A stretch of DNA of 64,000 nt from CAYWWM01 sp965198025 (GTDB taxonomy: Bacteria > Acidobacteriota > Terriglobia > 2-12-FULL-54-10), in assembly GCA_965198025.1 (NCBI GenBank), contig OZ240237.1, positions 3,699,784 through 3,763,783 on the forward strand, given 5' to 3'. The notes beneath the pieces are model-generated. The model ran no database searches. It was given only the letters and a program-made list of their open reading frames with translations, and was not told the origin of the DNA. Every line of letters begins with the position of its first letter. Position 1 is the stretch's first letter. The translations under genes and the position numbers were made by a program. Below are positions 44,202 through 53,283 of the stretch, one piece after another.

Positions 44202-45437
44202 TCATGAGGACTCCGAATCCTTTGTCGTTCCTTGGGCTAGGTAGCGCGCCCAGTCGTCCATCAGTATACGGCGGCGTTCAAAGAGATCCGTGCGGCGATA
44301 GGCCGCCTCGACCTTGTTGTGGACTATGTGCGCCAATGCCGCCTCGATCACCTCTCGGGGATGATCCGTCTCCTCGGCCGCCCAGTCCCGGAAGCTGGAC
44401 CGGAAACCGTGCGGCACGGCCGTGATCTTCTGCTTTTGGAGCAGGCGGCGCAACTCGATATCGCTCAGCGGCTCTCCGCGACGGTTGGTGAACACGAGTG
44501 GACTGACTCCCTCCCCGAGCCTCCGAGCCGCATCGAGAATCTCCATCGCGCGGCTACACAACGGCACCCGGTGCCGGCGGTTCGCCTTCATTCGCTTAGC
44601 CGGGAGGGTCCACACACCCTCGTCCCGATCGATCTCGGTCCACTCGGCCTTCCGCACCTCTCCCCACCGCGCCGCCGTCAGCACCAGGAACTCGAACGCC
44701 AGTTTCACGGTTGGTGTCCCTTGCGACCCCCAAATCGTTTGGATGGCTGCTGGCACCTCCCGGTGGGGCAACGCCAGCAGGTGTTCGACAACGTCGTGTT
44801 GTGCCCCCAAGACCCTGCCGATCCGGTCGCACGGGTTGTCCGTTCTACAGTCCATCGCCACGGCCCACTCCAACACCGCGCGCATGCGCTGGTGGATACA
44901 CCGGGCCGTTGGTGCCTTCACGTGCCAGATGGGCGTCAGGATCTCCAGCACATCGGCGGTGGTTATCTCCGACACGGCTATCTTGCCGATGCGCGGGAAG
45001 GCGTAGCGTTCCAGGCTGCGGAACCAGTCATGGGGCTGCCTGAGACTGCGCCAGCCGGCCCGCTTCTGCTCCAGCACGCGAGCGGTGGCTTCAGCGAAGC
45101 TGGGCACGTCCTGGGCGCGGCGTTTCTCTGCGAGCGGGTCGCCGCCTTCACGAGCCAACTTGCGGTTGGCCAGTGCCTTCTCCCGGGCCTCGGCCAGCGA
45201 GACCAGGGCGACGCTGCCAAGTCCGAACTCGCGCTTGCGGCCTCGAACGACGAGCCGCTGAATCCAACTCCGGGTTCCGGAAGGCTGGACGAACAGGTAC
45301 AAGCCGTTGCCGTCAGCGTGTCTTCCCGGCGGGGCCGTGCGCAGGAAGGAGGCCGACAGGGCCTTGTCGGGATGGCGGCCCTTGGGTTTGGTCTTTCGGG
45401 GTGCGGTAGCGGAATCATTTCCATGAATCATCCCCAT
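44202..45437 (-). CDS. Tyrosine recombinase (phage/island-type integrase)
   Basis: The 411-residue protein has the arm-binding domain of island integrases (DUF4102-like: LRTAPPGRHADGNGLYLFV; REFGLGSVALVSLAEAREKA), a core-binding domain (EITTADVLEILTPIWHVKA) and the catalytic domain with Arg in LTAARWGEVRKAEW, His-x-x-Arg in PHGFRSSFRDWA and Tyr in VEAAYRRTDLF. All catalytic residues are present, so it looks active. ATG 45437 or 45431 may be the start. No tRNA or obvious att site is next to it. It lies 270 nt inside the right inner edge of the inverted duplication. Confidence 0.9.
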   Translation of the reverse strand: MGMIHGNDSATAPRKTKPKGRHPDKALSASFLRTAPPGRHADGNGLYLFVQPSGTRSWIQRLVVRGRKREFGLGSVALVSLAEAREKALANRKLAREGGDPLAEKRRAQDVPSFAEATARVLEQKRAGWRSLRQPHDWFRSLERYAFPRIGKIAVSEITTADVLEILTPIWHVKAPTARCIHQRMRAVLEWAVAMDCRTDNPCDRIGRVLGAQHDVVEHLLALPHREVPAAIQTIWGSQGTPTVKLAFEFLVLTAARWGEVRKAEWTEIDRDEGVWTLPAKRMKANRRHRVPLCSRAMEILDAARRLGEGVSPLVFTNRRGEPLSDIELRRLLQKQKITAVPHGFRSSFRDWAAEETDHPREVIEAALAHIVHNKVEAAYRRTDLFERRRILMDDWARYLAQGTTKDSESS

Positions 45438-45618
45438 ATTATATGGCCGATGGGCATGGAGGTGCGAGGCATTGCGAGCAGAATAAGTCAATGAAAAACC
45501 GGGATAGCGGCCCTTTGGGTTTGGTTGCGGTAGCGGAATTATTTCCATGAATCATCCCCATATTATATGGCGGATAAGCATGGAGGTCAAGAGGCATTGC
45601 AAGCAGATCAAGTCAATG
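45371..45618. repeat. Imperfect tandem duplication of the integrase 5' end
   Basis: Two copies of a ~120-nt unit lie at 45371-45493 and 45503-45618. Each contains the palindrome CCATATTATATGG and the start codons of the integrase. The outer copy would encode the integrase N-terminus in a different frame, so it is a remnant. It may mark a former second integrase or a duplicated attachment/operator region. Confidence 0.8.
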
Positions 45619-45705
45619 CGGAATTCATTTAAACCAATGAATATAAATGTAGTTATAGACTTCCATGGACAATTCTAGACATCGCTTGGATTTGATGGAA
45701 TGTTT
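45619..45705. other. AT-rich junction between integrase region and right arm
   Basis: This short AT-rich stretch separates the integrase duplication from the first base clearly shared with the left arm. No gene or known site seen. Confidence 0.4.
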
Positions 45706-45882
45706 TATTCCAATTACTATTCGGGCAGGATAGCAGTTCCTGTCTAGCGTGCAGCGCGCAGGCCGCGCGGCCTGCAACACGGGGAAAGGGCTCCGGCGCA
45801 GTTTTAAGATTCACCAGGAAGCAGAGAAGAAAGTTTGCAGAAAGTTTCAACGAGCACGATTCAACAGTCGAAGGAGAAAAAA

Positions 45883-47308
45883 ATGGAGAAGATTCGCAAG
45901 TCATTTTTGAGAAGCAGTGTCATGATGCTGTCCCTGCTGGCGGTCATGGCGTTGAGCAGCAGCGTGGCCTACGCGCAACGGTGCGAGGCGCGGGCTGCTA
46001 CGGGTACCAATGCAGTGGCCACGGTGCGCGCCGAGGGCATGACCGAAGATGGTCGGCGGCGTCGAGTTGCGGTGCGTGCCGGGAGGAGCACGGCTCGTTG
46101 TTTGCGACCACCGATTTAACCATCAGCATTAACGCTGAACACTCCGATCACCAGCCTGGCCGATGTGAACTATGGCGCTAATGTGCTGACCGATACTGGG
46201 ACTGGTGGGCAACCAAACTATAGACGATACCGTGTTTGACGACACTGGCGACGATGGTGACGGCCCGATGATTGATGAAGATGAGGACCCGAACACGGTC
46301 GTGTGGGAGGAACTCACCGGCGCAGATCTCGGCTTGGGAACTGGCGGCAGATTCGGTTTCAATCTGATCATCACCGGCATCCGAGCCAACGCCTACATGG
46401 TGGGAGACGACGGAGAGATAACCGCCCAAGTTCACTGTGAAACGGCCCTGCGTTCAGGGACGGTCGAACTCTCGGACGTCAAAACCGGACTGGTCGTCAA
46501 GGTGAACGATGCCAACGTCCTGCAGTGCGAAACCATGGAAATGGGAACGGCCACCATCTCGATCACGGAAGGCTTTGCAGGGGCGTTGACCGACGATGCT
46601 CCCTACAACATGGTGGAAGTCAATTTCTCCGGCATTCCCGGACGGCGTGGAAGTCATGATCACCCACACAGCCGACAGACATGACCGACGACGCTGCGGA
46701 TGACATGAAAGTCACGCTGACCGGTGAAGGCGACAGCCGATGGGAACATGGTCGAGGTTGAATTGGATAACGATGGAGATGGTGATATCACTTACACCGT
46801 TACTAATGCGGGTGATATGACTCAGGGAAATACGTTGACGGTGAGCTTCACGTGGGATGAAGACACCATGATCGCCGACGGCATGGTGAGCGTGGGTTTC
46901 ATCAGTGCTGCCAATACTGAAAATCCGCAGTTATGCTGATGCCGCTGTCGTGCGGGTCATCGGATTCGATCCCTGCGAGACGAGCATGCGCTTTCCGTTC
47001 GTGACCAACCAGGCTCGGCTACGAGACCGGACTCGCCTTCACGAACGCTTCCAACTATCCCGGGACCTGCGAAATCAAGTTCTACGGTTCGGCAAGCAAC
47101 CCGGAACCGATGACGACGATGGAGGTTGCGTCCTGGGGCACGGCATGGCCTACGGCTTGACGCAGCTCGCTCCGATGGGCTTTCAGGGTTTCCTCGACGT
47201 GACCTGCGACTTTGAAAACGGCCATGGCTTCGCCTACATTGCCTACACGGCGGCGCAGGAGCTCCCAGCGCGGCGCAGGGCTATCTCGCGGTGATCATGG
47301 AGGACTAA
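45883..47308 (+). pseudogene. Frameshifted secreted protein with 'FPFVTNQAG...GFQGF' C-terminal domain, right copy
   Basis: The start encodes a signal peptide (MEKIRKSFLRSSVMMLSLLA, SSSVAYAQ). The frame breaks after about 78 codons; the longest intact part (about 46205-46650) includes FGFNLIITGIRANAYMVGDD, ATISITEGFAGALTDDAP and VEVNFSGIPG. Later parts in other frames give VEVELDNDGDGDITYTVTN, RFPFVTNQA and APMGFQGFLDVTCDFENG. It is homologous to the left inner gene but clearly diverged, including two extra Leu-Ser-Leu signal-peptide codons' worth of sequence, and its frame breaks differ. Decay or poor sequence cannot be told apart. Confidence 0.75.
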
Positions 47309-48150
47309 GGAGTAGCAGGTAGCGGCAGGCGTTCCTGCCTGCCCCCAGGTAGCGACAGGCCTCTGGCCTGTCCCGGATAGGCCAGGCGGCGGAAGCCGCT
47401 TGGCCTGCGCTCCGCAACCGTTCTCTTTCGATTGCAGGCAGCCAGGTAGCGAAAAGTCTCCAGGCTTCTCCTTCAGCGAGTGCAGGCCCCCAAGGCCTGC
47501 ACTCGCTTTTCCATCCCCCCCCAGGTAGCCACGGCACGCCGTTTGTGCCGTGGGTTTGTTCCAAGTAGCGGCAGGCCTTCCTGTCTGTCCCCAATAGCGC
47601 ACCCCACCCCACCCCCCTACCCTCAGAATGTGTCATCCTGCCTGTCGTTTCTCCCTGCCGAAGTAGCGACAGGCCTCTGGCCTGTCCCCTTCGAGCACAG
47701 GCCCTTCGCAGGAACTGTGCTCCATCTCCATCTCTTTCGAGCAGGTCTCCGAAAAGTCTCCAGGCTTTGCAGGCCCCCAAGGCCTGATCCTCGCTTTTCC
47801 ATCCCCCCCCAGGTAGCCACGGTAGCCGTTTGTGCCGTGGGTTTGTTCCAGGTAGCGGCAGACATTCCTGCTGTCGTTTCTCCCTAGGCCCGGTAGCGAC
47901 AGGCCTCTGGCCTGTCCCCAATAGCGCACCCCACCCCACCCCCTACCCTCAGAATGTGTCATCCCGCCGTGTCATCCCGAGGAGCGTTGTTTCGCGAGCG
48001 GATGCGAGCGTCCTGTCCCGCCTGTCCCGAGATCGACCGAGGGGAGCGAAGCCGAGGGAAGCGACGAGGGATCTGCCTTCGCTGAATCCGAGCCCGCGCG
48101 AAGCAAGCGGTGGCTTCTTTTGTCCTCCAGGCCTGTCCCCTGGAAGTGCC
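47309..48150. repeat. Mosaic of dispersed palindromic repeats, right arm
   Basis: It contains GACAGGCCTCTGGCCTGTC at about 47351-47369, 47666-47684 and 47899-47917; GTAGCCACGGCA...TGCCGTGGG at 47525-47553 and a variant near 47812; CGAGTGCAGG/CCTGCACTCG near 47478-47506; and a long 'CHPERSEGSA' element (47958-48080). A block including the ACCCCACCCC tract is repeated at about 47600-47640 and 47925-47955. Order and spacing differ from the left arm. No gene seen. Confidence 0.75.
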
Positions 48151-48331
48151 CGGAAGGCAACTCCCTCGGTCCGTGCCGGGCGTTATCTACGATCCACCAT
48201 TCTCTTCTTCAATCTTCCGTGTCCGCATCAGCAGCGTCTCCGAAACAACCGTCACTACGGACGGCAATCATCCTCTCGCGGGACAGGACCTGACCTTCGA
48301 AGTCAGCCTTGCCGCAATCGTCGCCTCCTGA
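48128..48331 (+). pseudogene. C-terminal fragment of a SlyD/FKBP-like isomerase, right copy
   Basis: Same remnant as at 24609-24812: FRVRISSVSETTVTTDG then NHPLAGQDLTFEVSL to the stop, with no upstream FKBP part. This copy keeps the Phe of the family pattern (DLTFEV) that the left copy has lost. Confidence 0.5.
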
Positions 48332-48464
48332 TCCGGATCGTCCCGCGGCGGGATAGTCCGATATAATGATTGGCAAGATCGCGGGATGGCGCCGCTGCTC
48401 CCCGCGAGCGTCTGCTTCCTTGCCTTTTTCGAGAGCAGCCGGCGCGGTGCCCAGGAGGTCTGCT

Positions 48465-49895
48465 ATGACCCTGCGGAAGAAAGTCTTCGTTTTCGCTGGC
48501 GTTGCCTTCCTGCTCTTGCTCATCACGCTCATCGTGGCCATTCCGTTCCTCGTGGACGTCGACCGCCACCGGCCCCGCATCGCGGCTTACATTGAGGAGC
48601 AGACCGGCAAGCCCGCCCGAATTGGCCGCCTGACCCTGACCATTTTTCCCACCGTGTCCGTCCGCGTGGACGACTTCGTCCTTGGCAACCCGGAAGGCTT
48701 TCCCGAAGGGGATTTCTTCCGTGCCAGTCGCATCTACGCCGAGCTCGATCTCGGCGAGCTCCTCCGCCGCCGCATCGGAATCCAGGCGCTCGGGATCAGC
48801 GACCCGGTCATCTCGCTGCTTTCCGACACGCGCGGGAAATGGAATTTTGAGAATCCGGAAACGCCCGCCGAACCTGCCGCGCAATCTGCATCGCCCACGG
48901 AATCCGAGGGCGAATCCTCCGGGCCTGCCTTCACGCTCGGCGTAATCGAGCGTGTCTCCATCACCGGAGGGCGGGTCGCCACCGCGAAGCTCGTTTCCCC
49001 GACCGAGGCAGCGCCCGGCTACTTTGAAGCCTCCGACCTTGCCGCCGAGTTAGTGCAAGTAGACCTCAACTCTTTCACGGACACCGAATACACCGAATCC
49101 CGGCCGCCGGCCAGCGGAACTCTCACGGCGGACTCGATGCGTTTTGGCGCCTTTGCAGTCTCCTCGGTTGCCACGCGCATCCGGCTTTTTCCGCGTCAGG
49201 TGTCGCTCGACGATCTGAATTTCGGCCTCTACCAGGGGGACGCTTCTGGCGGGCTTTCCTTTGATTTTTCCGGGAGGGATCCTTCCTACGCCGTCGCCGC
49301 CCGGCTGACCGGGGTGGACATCGCCAGCTTGCTGGAAGCCTTCCCCGGAGCCCGCGGAAAGATGACCGGCATCATGGATGGCAGCATTGAGTTGAACGGT
49401 ATTGTCGCCGACTCCCCCGACCCGCTCGCCGGAGCGTCCGGTATCGGTCAACTGAGCATCCGCGACGGAAATCTCCCCACCCTCGCTCTCAATCGGAACC
49501 TCTTGCGTCTGGCCCGCTTCACGCAGCTCGGCCCAGCCGCGGGCGACCTGTCGTCGTTCTCTGCAATCGAGTCCGACTTCAATATCGCCAATCAGCGCAT
49601 CACGACCGAGCAGTTGCACGTTGTCGGGAACGGTGTCGAGATCACTGCGGTGGGAAGCATTGCGCTCGCTGGCGCCGGGAACATTGCTTATGAGGGAACG
49701 GCAAACGTGGCTGCCGGGAACAACGAATTGAGCAATCTGATCGCAAGCCTCTCCGGCGCCACCTTTGCCGACGGCAAGCTCTCGTTCCCGTTCACCCTGA
49801 CGGGAACGCTTGAAAACCCCAACTTCCGCCTGCGCTCCACAACCCCGGCCAACATCTTGCGCGGTCTGCGGAACCTGGTCGGCGGCTCCCAGTAG
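48465..49895 (+). CDS. AsmA family membrane-anchored protein, right copy
   Basis: Second copy of the 476-residue AsmA-like gene with the same start (AGGAGG before ATG 48465), membrane helix and domain layout. About nine residues differ from the left copy, including V/I in AAY[V/I]EEQ, G/D in GIS[G/D]PVIS, N/D in QV[N/D]LNS and SRLAASGTLAADS against SRPPASGTLTADS. Both copies look functional. Confidence 0.88.
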   Translation: MTLRKKVFVFAGVAFLLLLITLIVAIPFLVDVDRHRPRIAAYIEEQTGKPARIGRLTLTIFPTVSVRVDDFVLGNPEGFPEGDFFRASRIYAELDLGELLRRRIGIQALGISDPVISLLSDTRGKWNFENPETPAEPAAQSASPTESEGESSGPAFTLGVIERVSITGGRVATAKLVSPTEAAPGYFEASDLAAELVQVDLNSFTDTEYTESRPPASGTLTADSMRFGAFAVSSVATRIRLFPRQVSLDDLNFGLYQGDASGGLSFDFSGRDPSYAVAARLTGVDIASLLEAFPGARGKMTGIMDGSIELNGIVADSPDPLAGASGIGQLSIRDGNLPTLALNRNLLRLARFTQLGPAAGDLSSFSAIESDFNIANQRITTEQLHVVGNGVEITAVGSIALAGAGNIAYEGTANVAAGNNELSNLIASLSGATFADGKLSFPFTLTGTLENPNFRLRSTTPANILRGLRNLVGGSQ

Positions 49896-50051
49896 CCCTC
49901 CGAACCCGCTCAGCCGCAACCATAGCGGTTATCCGAGCCCCGCGCGAAGGGGTAGCCACGGCACGGTTTCTGTGCCGTGGGTTATTGCTGAAACCACCCG
50001 GAACAGGCCCACGGCATGAACAACATGCCGTGGCTACCCGCTAACGCTAGG
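49896..50051. repeat. GTAGCCACGGCA palindrome pair, right copy
   Basis: Mirror copy of 22890-23045: GGGGTAGCCACGGCAC...TGCCGTGGG followed by CCCACGGCATG...CATGCCGTGGCTACCC. Confidence 0.75.
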
Positions 50052-50330
50052 CTAGGTGAACCGGCCGTCCTCAACCATCCTCTCGTAGCCGCCCCAAGCG
50101 TTGTTGACGAGCACGTCGAGGCGTCCCTGCTCGGCCTCAATCCGTTCGAACAGGCGGTCGACGCTCTGGTCGTCGAGGTCGGCGGTTTCGATGGATCTGC
50201 CGCTTGCGTAAACGGTCGCGCCCGCGTGGTGCAGACCTCGTGCGATGCCGCGCCCGACACCGCGGCTCGCCCCGGTCACGAGCGCACAGGCTCCGTTCAG
50301 AGCTGGTGTGGGAGAGATCGGGTCGGACAT
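50052..50330 (-). pseudogene. Truncated short-chain dehydrogenase/reductase, right copy
   Basis: Same 92-codon SDR N-terminal remnant as 22611-22889 (TGASRGVGRG, LVNNAWGGYE), cut at the same base next to the GTAGCCACGGCA palindrome. The protein sequence is unchanged between arms. Confidence 0.8.
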
Positions 50331-50378
50331 GCGGACGCTTTCAGGATACGCGTTCGAACCCTTCATGAATGATGGGCG

Positions 50379-50717
50379 TTAGGTGTTTTTCTCCGCACAG
50401 GCAATTGTCGAGGCCGGCGGCCACTCGTGGTCCTGCAAGCGTTTCCGTGCGGCTTCGCGATCCGCATCGTCGAAGAGCGCATCCCACTCGCGTTCGGTCA
50501 GGATGACGGCCTCCACTGTGAGGTCCAACCGCTTTTCTACCCAGAGGTCCGAGAACGTATCTGAGGGGTGCAAGGCGTGGATCAGGCGTCTCGTCGCCTC
50601 AACCGCGCCGTGTTCGGCACACATCGCGCGGAATCTCGTGACTCGCCGCTTCAGCACTGCCTCAACCTCATCGGCTACCCGTGTGCAGCGAGTCTCGTAG
50701 CAGTCCTCCGGAGTCAT
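50379..50717 (-). CDS. Conserved hypothetical protein, right copy
   Basis: Identical 112-residue protein to the left-arm gene at 22224-22562, with the same GAVEATRRLIHALHPSD ... RLDLTVEAV pattern. Function unknown. Confidence 0.65.
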   Translation of the reverse strand: MTPEDCYETRCTRVADEVEAVLKRRVTRFRAMCAEHGAVEATRRLIHALHPSDTFSDLWVEKRLDLTVEAVILTEREWDALFDDADREAARKRLQDHEWPPASTIACAEKNT

Positions 50718-51062
50718 TGGTCAAGCTTCCCGCGACCGAGCGCCCGTTGGCGTCGGCGACTCGCATCTGAGTTGGGAGCCTAGCATGCTCGCCGCGCTGG
50801 GGGCGACGAGGGACCTGCTCTTCGCTTGTCCACAGGTAGCGACAGGCCTCCAGGCCTGTCGTAAAGCAGGACAGGCGGTTGCTGCAAAGTAGGGCAGCCA
50901 TTCCTGCCTGTCGTAGCGCCAGCGTCCCGCTGGCCTTGCTCTAATAAAGCAAAGCTGCCCCAGCACTCCCGTGTCATCCCGAGACGAAACGACATATCGA
51001 TGTCGTTTCGCCGAGCGAAGCCGAGCGACGAGGGACCTGCTCTTCTGTTCCCTGTTCCCTTG
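50718..51062. repeat. Repeat cluster with GGGAACA array, right copy
   Basis: Mirror of 21860-22223 but 19 nt shorter: two GGGAACA units (51046-51059, as TGTTCCC on this strand) instead of four, and a 5-nt shorter 'CHPERSEGSA' element. The nested palindrome is at 50985-51010 and the GACAGGCC type at about 50837-50860. Confidence 0.8.
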
Positions 51063-51827
51063 CTACCCTGGCATCTGCGGCAGCGGAAACCCGGTCGGAG
51101 AGAAGATCATTTCCGAGATCGCTTTCACGTGCCGCGCCCCGTACCGGAACGGAATGATCAGCCGCAGCGGCGCGCCGTGTTTCGGCTCAATCGGCTGATC
51201 GTTCATCAGCCACGCCAGCATCACCTGCGGACGCATCATCGACTCTTTGCTCTCTTCCGTCCAGAACCGGTCCGCTCCGATGATCCGCACGTAGTGCGCG
51301 AAATGCTGCATCCCGAGCATCTCCGCGAAATCGGAGAACCGCACGCCCGTCCACTTCACGATTCCGTGCGGATTCGGCGCCCCGCATTGCAGCAAGTACG
51401 TTCCCGAGTGCCGCGGCAACTGCTCGAGGTCCGCAAACGTCAGCGTCCCGTATCTCTCCGCGTGCCCGCGCGTGTCCAGCCGGATCTGCATGTTGCGATA
51501 GTCGTAGTCAATCTCCGGCGGCTCATGGTTGTTGAAGCGCCACAGCGAGGGGTCCGTAATTTCGCCCGCCGCCGACTCCGGATGCTCCGGCGCCGAGCCG
51601 TCCGGATTGAGCGGCAAAGGTGCGATGTTCCGCAGTTCACGCTCGCTCAAATTGTCCGGCCACGGCTGATCTTGCCCTCGTCCTTGCGACCGCGCCGCCT
51701 GCGGCGTCAAACCCGCCACCGCCATCCCCGCCGCCATGCACGTATACCCGATCGCCTCCCGCCTCGTCATCTTGTTGTCTGTCACCCCGCGCGCAGCGAG
51801 GGATAGGCTCTTCTCTACTTTTCTCAT
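51063..51827 (-). CDS. Sulfite-oxidase-fold molybdopterin oxidoreductase, right copy
   Basis: Second copy of the 254-residue Tat-exported enzyme, with the likely Mo-ligand cysteine in YLLQCGAPNPHG. It has the same repeat-derived N-terminal extension. Two residues differ from the left copy: I/F in LT[I/F]ADLEQ and H/R in SMM[H/R]PQV. Confidence 0.86.
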   Translation of the reverse strand: MRKVEKSLSLAARGVTDNKMTRREAIGYTCMAAGMAVAGLTPQAARSQGRGQDQPWPDNLSERELRNIAPLPLNPDGSAPEHPESAAGEITDPSLWRFNNHEPPEIDYDYRNMQIRLDTRGHAERYGTLTFADLEQLPRHSGTYLLQCGAPNPHGIVKWTGVRFSDFAEMLGMQHFAHYVRIIGADRFWTEESKESMMRPQVMLAWLMNDQPIEPKHGAPLRLIIPFRYGARHVKAISEMIFSPTGFPLPQMPG

Positions 51828-51864
51828 CGTTCCACCTCCCACAGTCGGCCAATTCTACCACCAA

Positions 51865-53106
51865 TCACCTTCCTGCTGATCCACTATCCACTAACCGCGA
51901 TTCGCTTCTTCCGAGCGCCAGCGACGCGTCCGGCGGCGTATCCCATCCGGCGAACAGCCCGGCCTGGAACTTCGGAAATGCGGCGGCCGCGATCATCGCT
52001 GCATTGTCGGTCGAGAGTGACAGCCTCGGGAAGTAGACCGGCGGATACCCTGCGCGCAACTTCGTGAACCGCTCGCGCAGCAGCGAGTTCGCCGCCACGC
52101 CCCCCGTCACGAAGATCGAGTTCACGTTCTCCTGCTCGGCGGCTTCGAGCGTGTGCTCGACCAGATCGGCCACCACCGCGCGCTGGAAGCTCGCCACCAG
52201 GTCAAGCGTCTTCGGCGTCGAATGCTCCAGCAGTTCTTCGATCTTGGGTCTGGAGTTTCGCTTCCGAAGCGCATTGCGTCCGGCGATCTCCTCTGCCATC
52301 TCGTTCGCCTGGACGTAACGCAGCACCGCCGTCTTGATTCCGCTGAAGCTGAAATCGAGAGCGCTGCCCTTGCTTGTCGGCGTCACCCGCATTTTGGGTT
52401 TGGTGAACCGGACGGCCACGGGATTGCCATGTCGAGCCAGGCGGTCTAGGACCGGGCCGCCCGGGTATCCGTAACCCAGCAGCTTGGCGACCTTGTCATA
52501 CGCTTCTCCCGCCGCGTCGTCCCGTGTACGCCCCACGATACGGTAGGAAAAAGGCCCAAACCGGACTTCCGAAGGAACTGAAGGAACCGAGAGAACCGAA
52601 GGAACCGAATCTCCCGATTTTTCGGCCATCAACTCCGCAATCGCCAGCAGGGTGTGCCCTCCGCTCACCACCAGCGCCAGCGCCGGAAATTCCGGTTCCG
52701 GCCGCCCGTTCAACCGCTCCTCCAGGAGCACGGCGTGGATGTGCCCTTCGAGGTGATTGACCGCCACCAGCGGCTTTCCCAGAGCCAGCGCCAGCGACTT
52801 GGCGTAGGTGAGTCCCACCAGCAGCGCCCCGACCAGCCCGGGCCCTTGGGTGACGGCGATGGCGTCTACTTCGGAGTACGACATGCCGGCGTCCTCTACG
52901 GCCTGCCGGGCAATCGGGACAATCGCGCGCAGGTGTTCCCGGCTGGCGAGCTCCGGCACCACGCCGCCGTACTTGCCGTGCGTCGTCGTCTGCGAGGCGA
53001 CCACGCTGGAGCACACCCGCGCGCCATCTTCGACGACGGCAACCGCCGTCTCGTCGCAGGACGTCTCGATCCCCAGGATGCGAACGGATTGTTCCGGACT
53101 GCCCAT
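51865..53106 (-). CDS. tsaD: tRNA N6-adenosine threonylcarbamoyltransferase, right copy
   Basis: Second full copy of tsaD (413 aa) with all signatures and the same low-complexity [14 protein letters not shown] insert. Differences from the left copy: A/V after DETA, P/S in RKRN[P/S]RPK, V/L in RFTK[V/L]RAG and the last residue S/R. Two tsaD genes in one genome would be unusual. Confidence 0.94.
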   Translation of the reverse strand: MGSPEQSVRILGIETSCDETAVAVVEDGARVCSSVVASQTTTHGKYGGVVPELASREHLRAIVPIARQAVEDAGMSYSEVDAIAVTQGPGLVGALLVGLTYAKSLALALGKPLVAVNHLEGHIHAVLLEERLNGRPEPEFPALALVVSGGHTLLAIAELMAEKSGDSVPSVLSVPSVPSEVRFGPFSYRIVGRTRDDAAGEAYDKVAKLLGYGYPGGPVLDRLARHGNPVAVRFTKPKMRVTPTSKGSALDFSFSGIKTAVLRYVQANEMAEEIAGRNALRKRNSRPKIEELLEHSTPKTLDLVASFQRAVVADLVEHTLEAAEQENVNSIFVTGGVAANSLLRERFTKLRAGYPPVYFPRLSLSTDNAAMIAAAAFPKFQAGLFAGWDTPPDASLALGRSESRLVDSGSAGR

Positions 53107-53215
53107 AGAATACTCGTCCTTGCTATTGCAGCACTTTGTCCTCAACCCCCGTCGGTCTTCATCCTAACCCGAAACGCAACGGCCGAAAAAGAAACTCCTG
53201 TCGCGACACAGGTGT

Positions 53216-53256
53216 GAAGAAAAAAGCCCCTCCTCACTCTTGGTGAGGAGGGGCTT
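53216..53256 (-). terminator. Rho-independent terminator of the TonB receptor gene, right copy
   Basis: Mirror of 19666-19704: the 14-bp AAGCCCCTCCTCAC / GTGAGGAGGGGCTT stem followed on the minus strand by a T-tract. Confidence 0.92.
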
Positions 53257-53283
53257 GGTGTTTTGCCTACAGACCGGTTCCGC

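Noticed and set aside
44202..45705. Integration into a tRNA gene next to the integrase
   Set aside because: I searched both sides by eye and saw no tRNA cloverleaf or 3' end sequence; att sites remain unknown.
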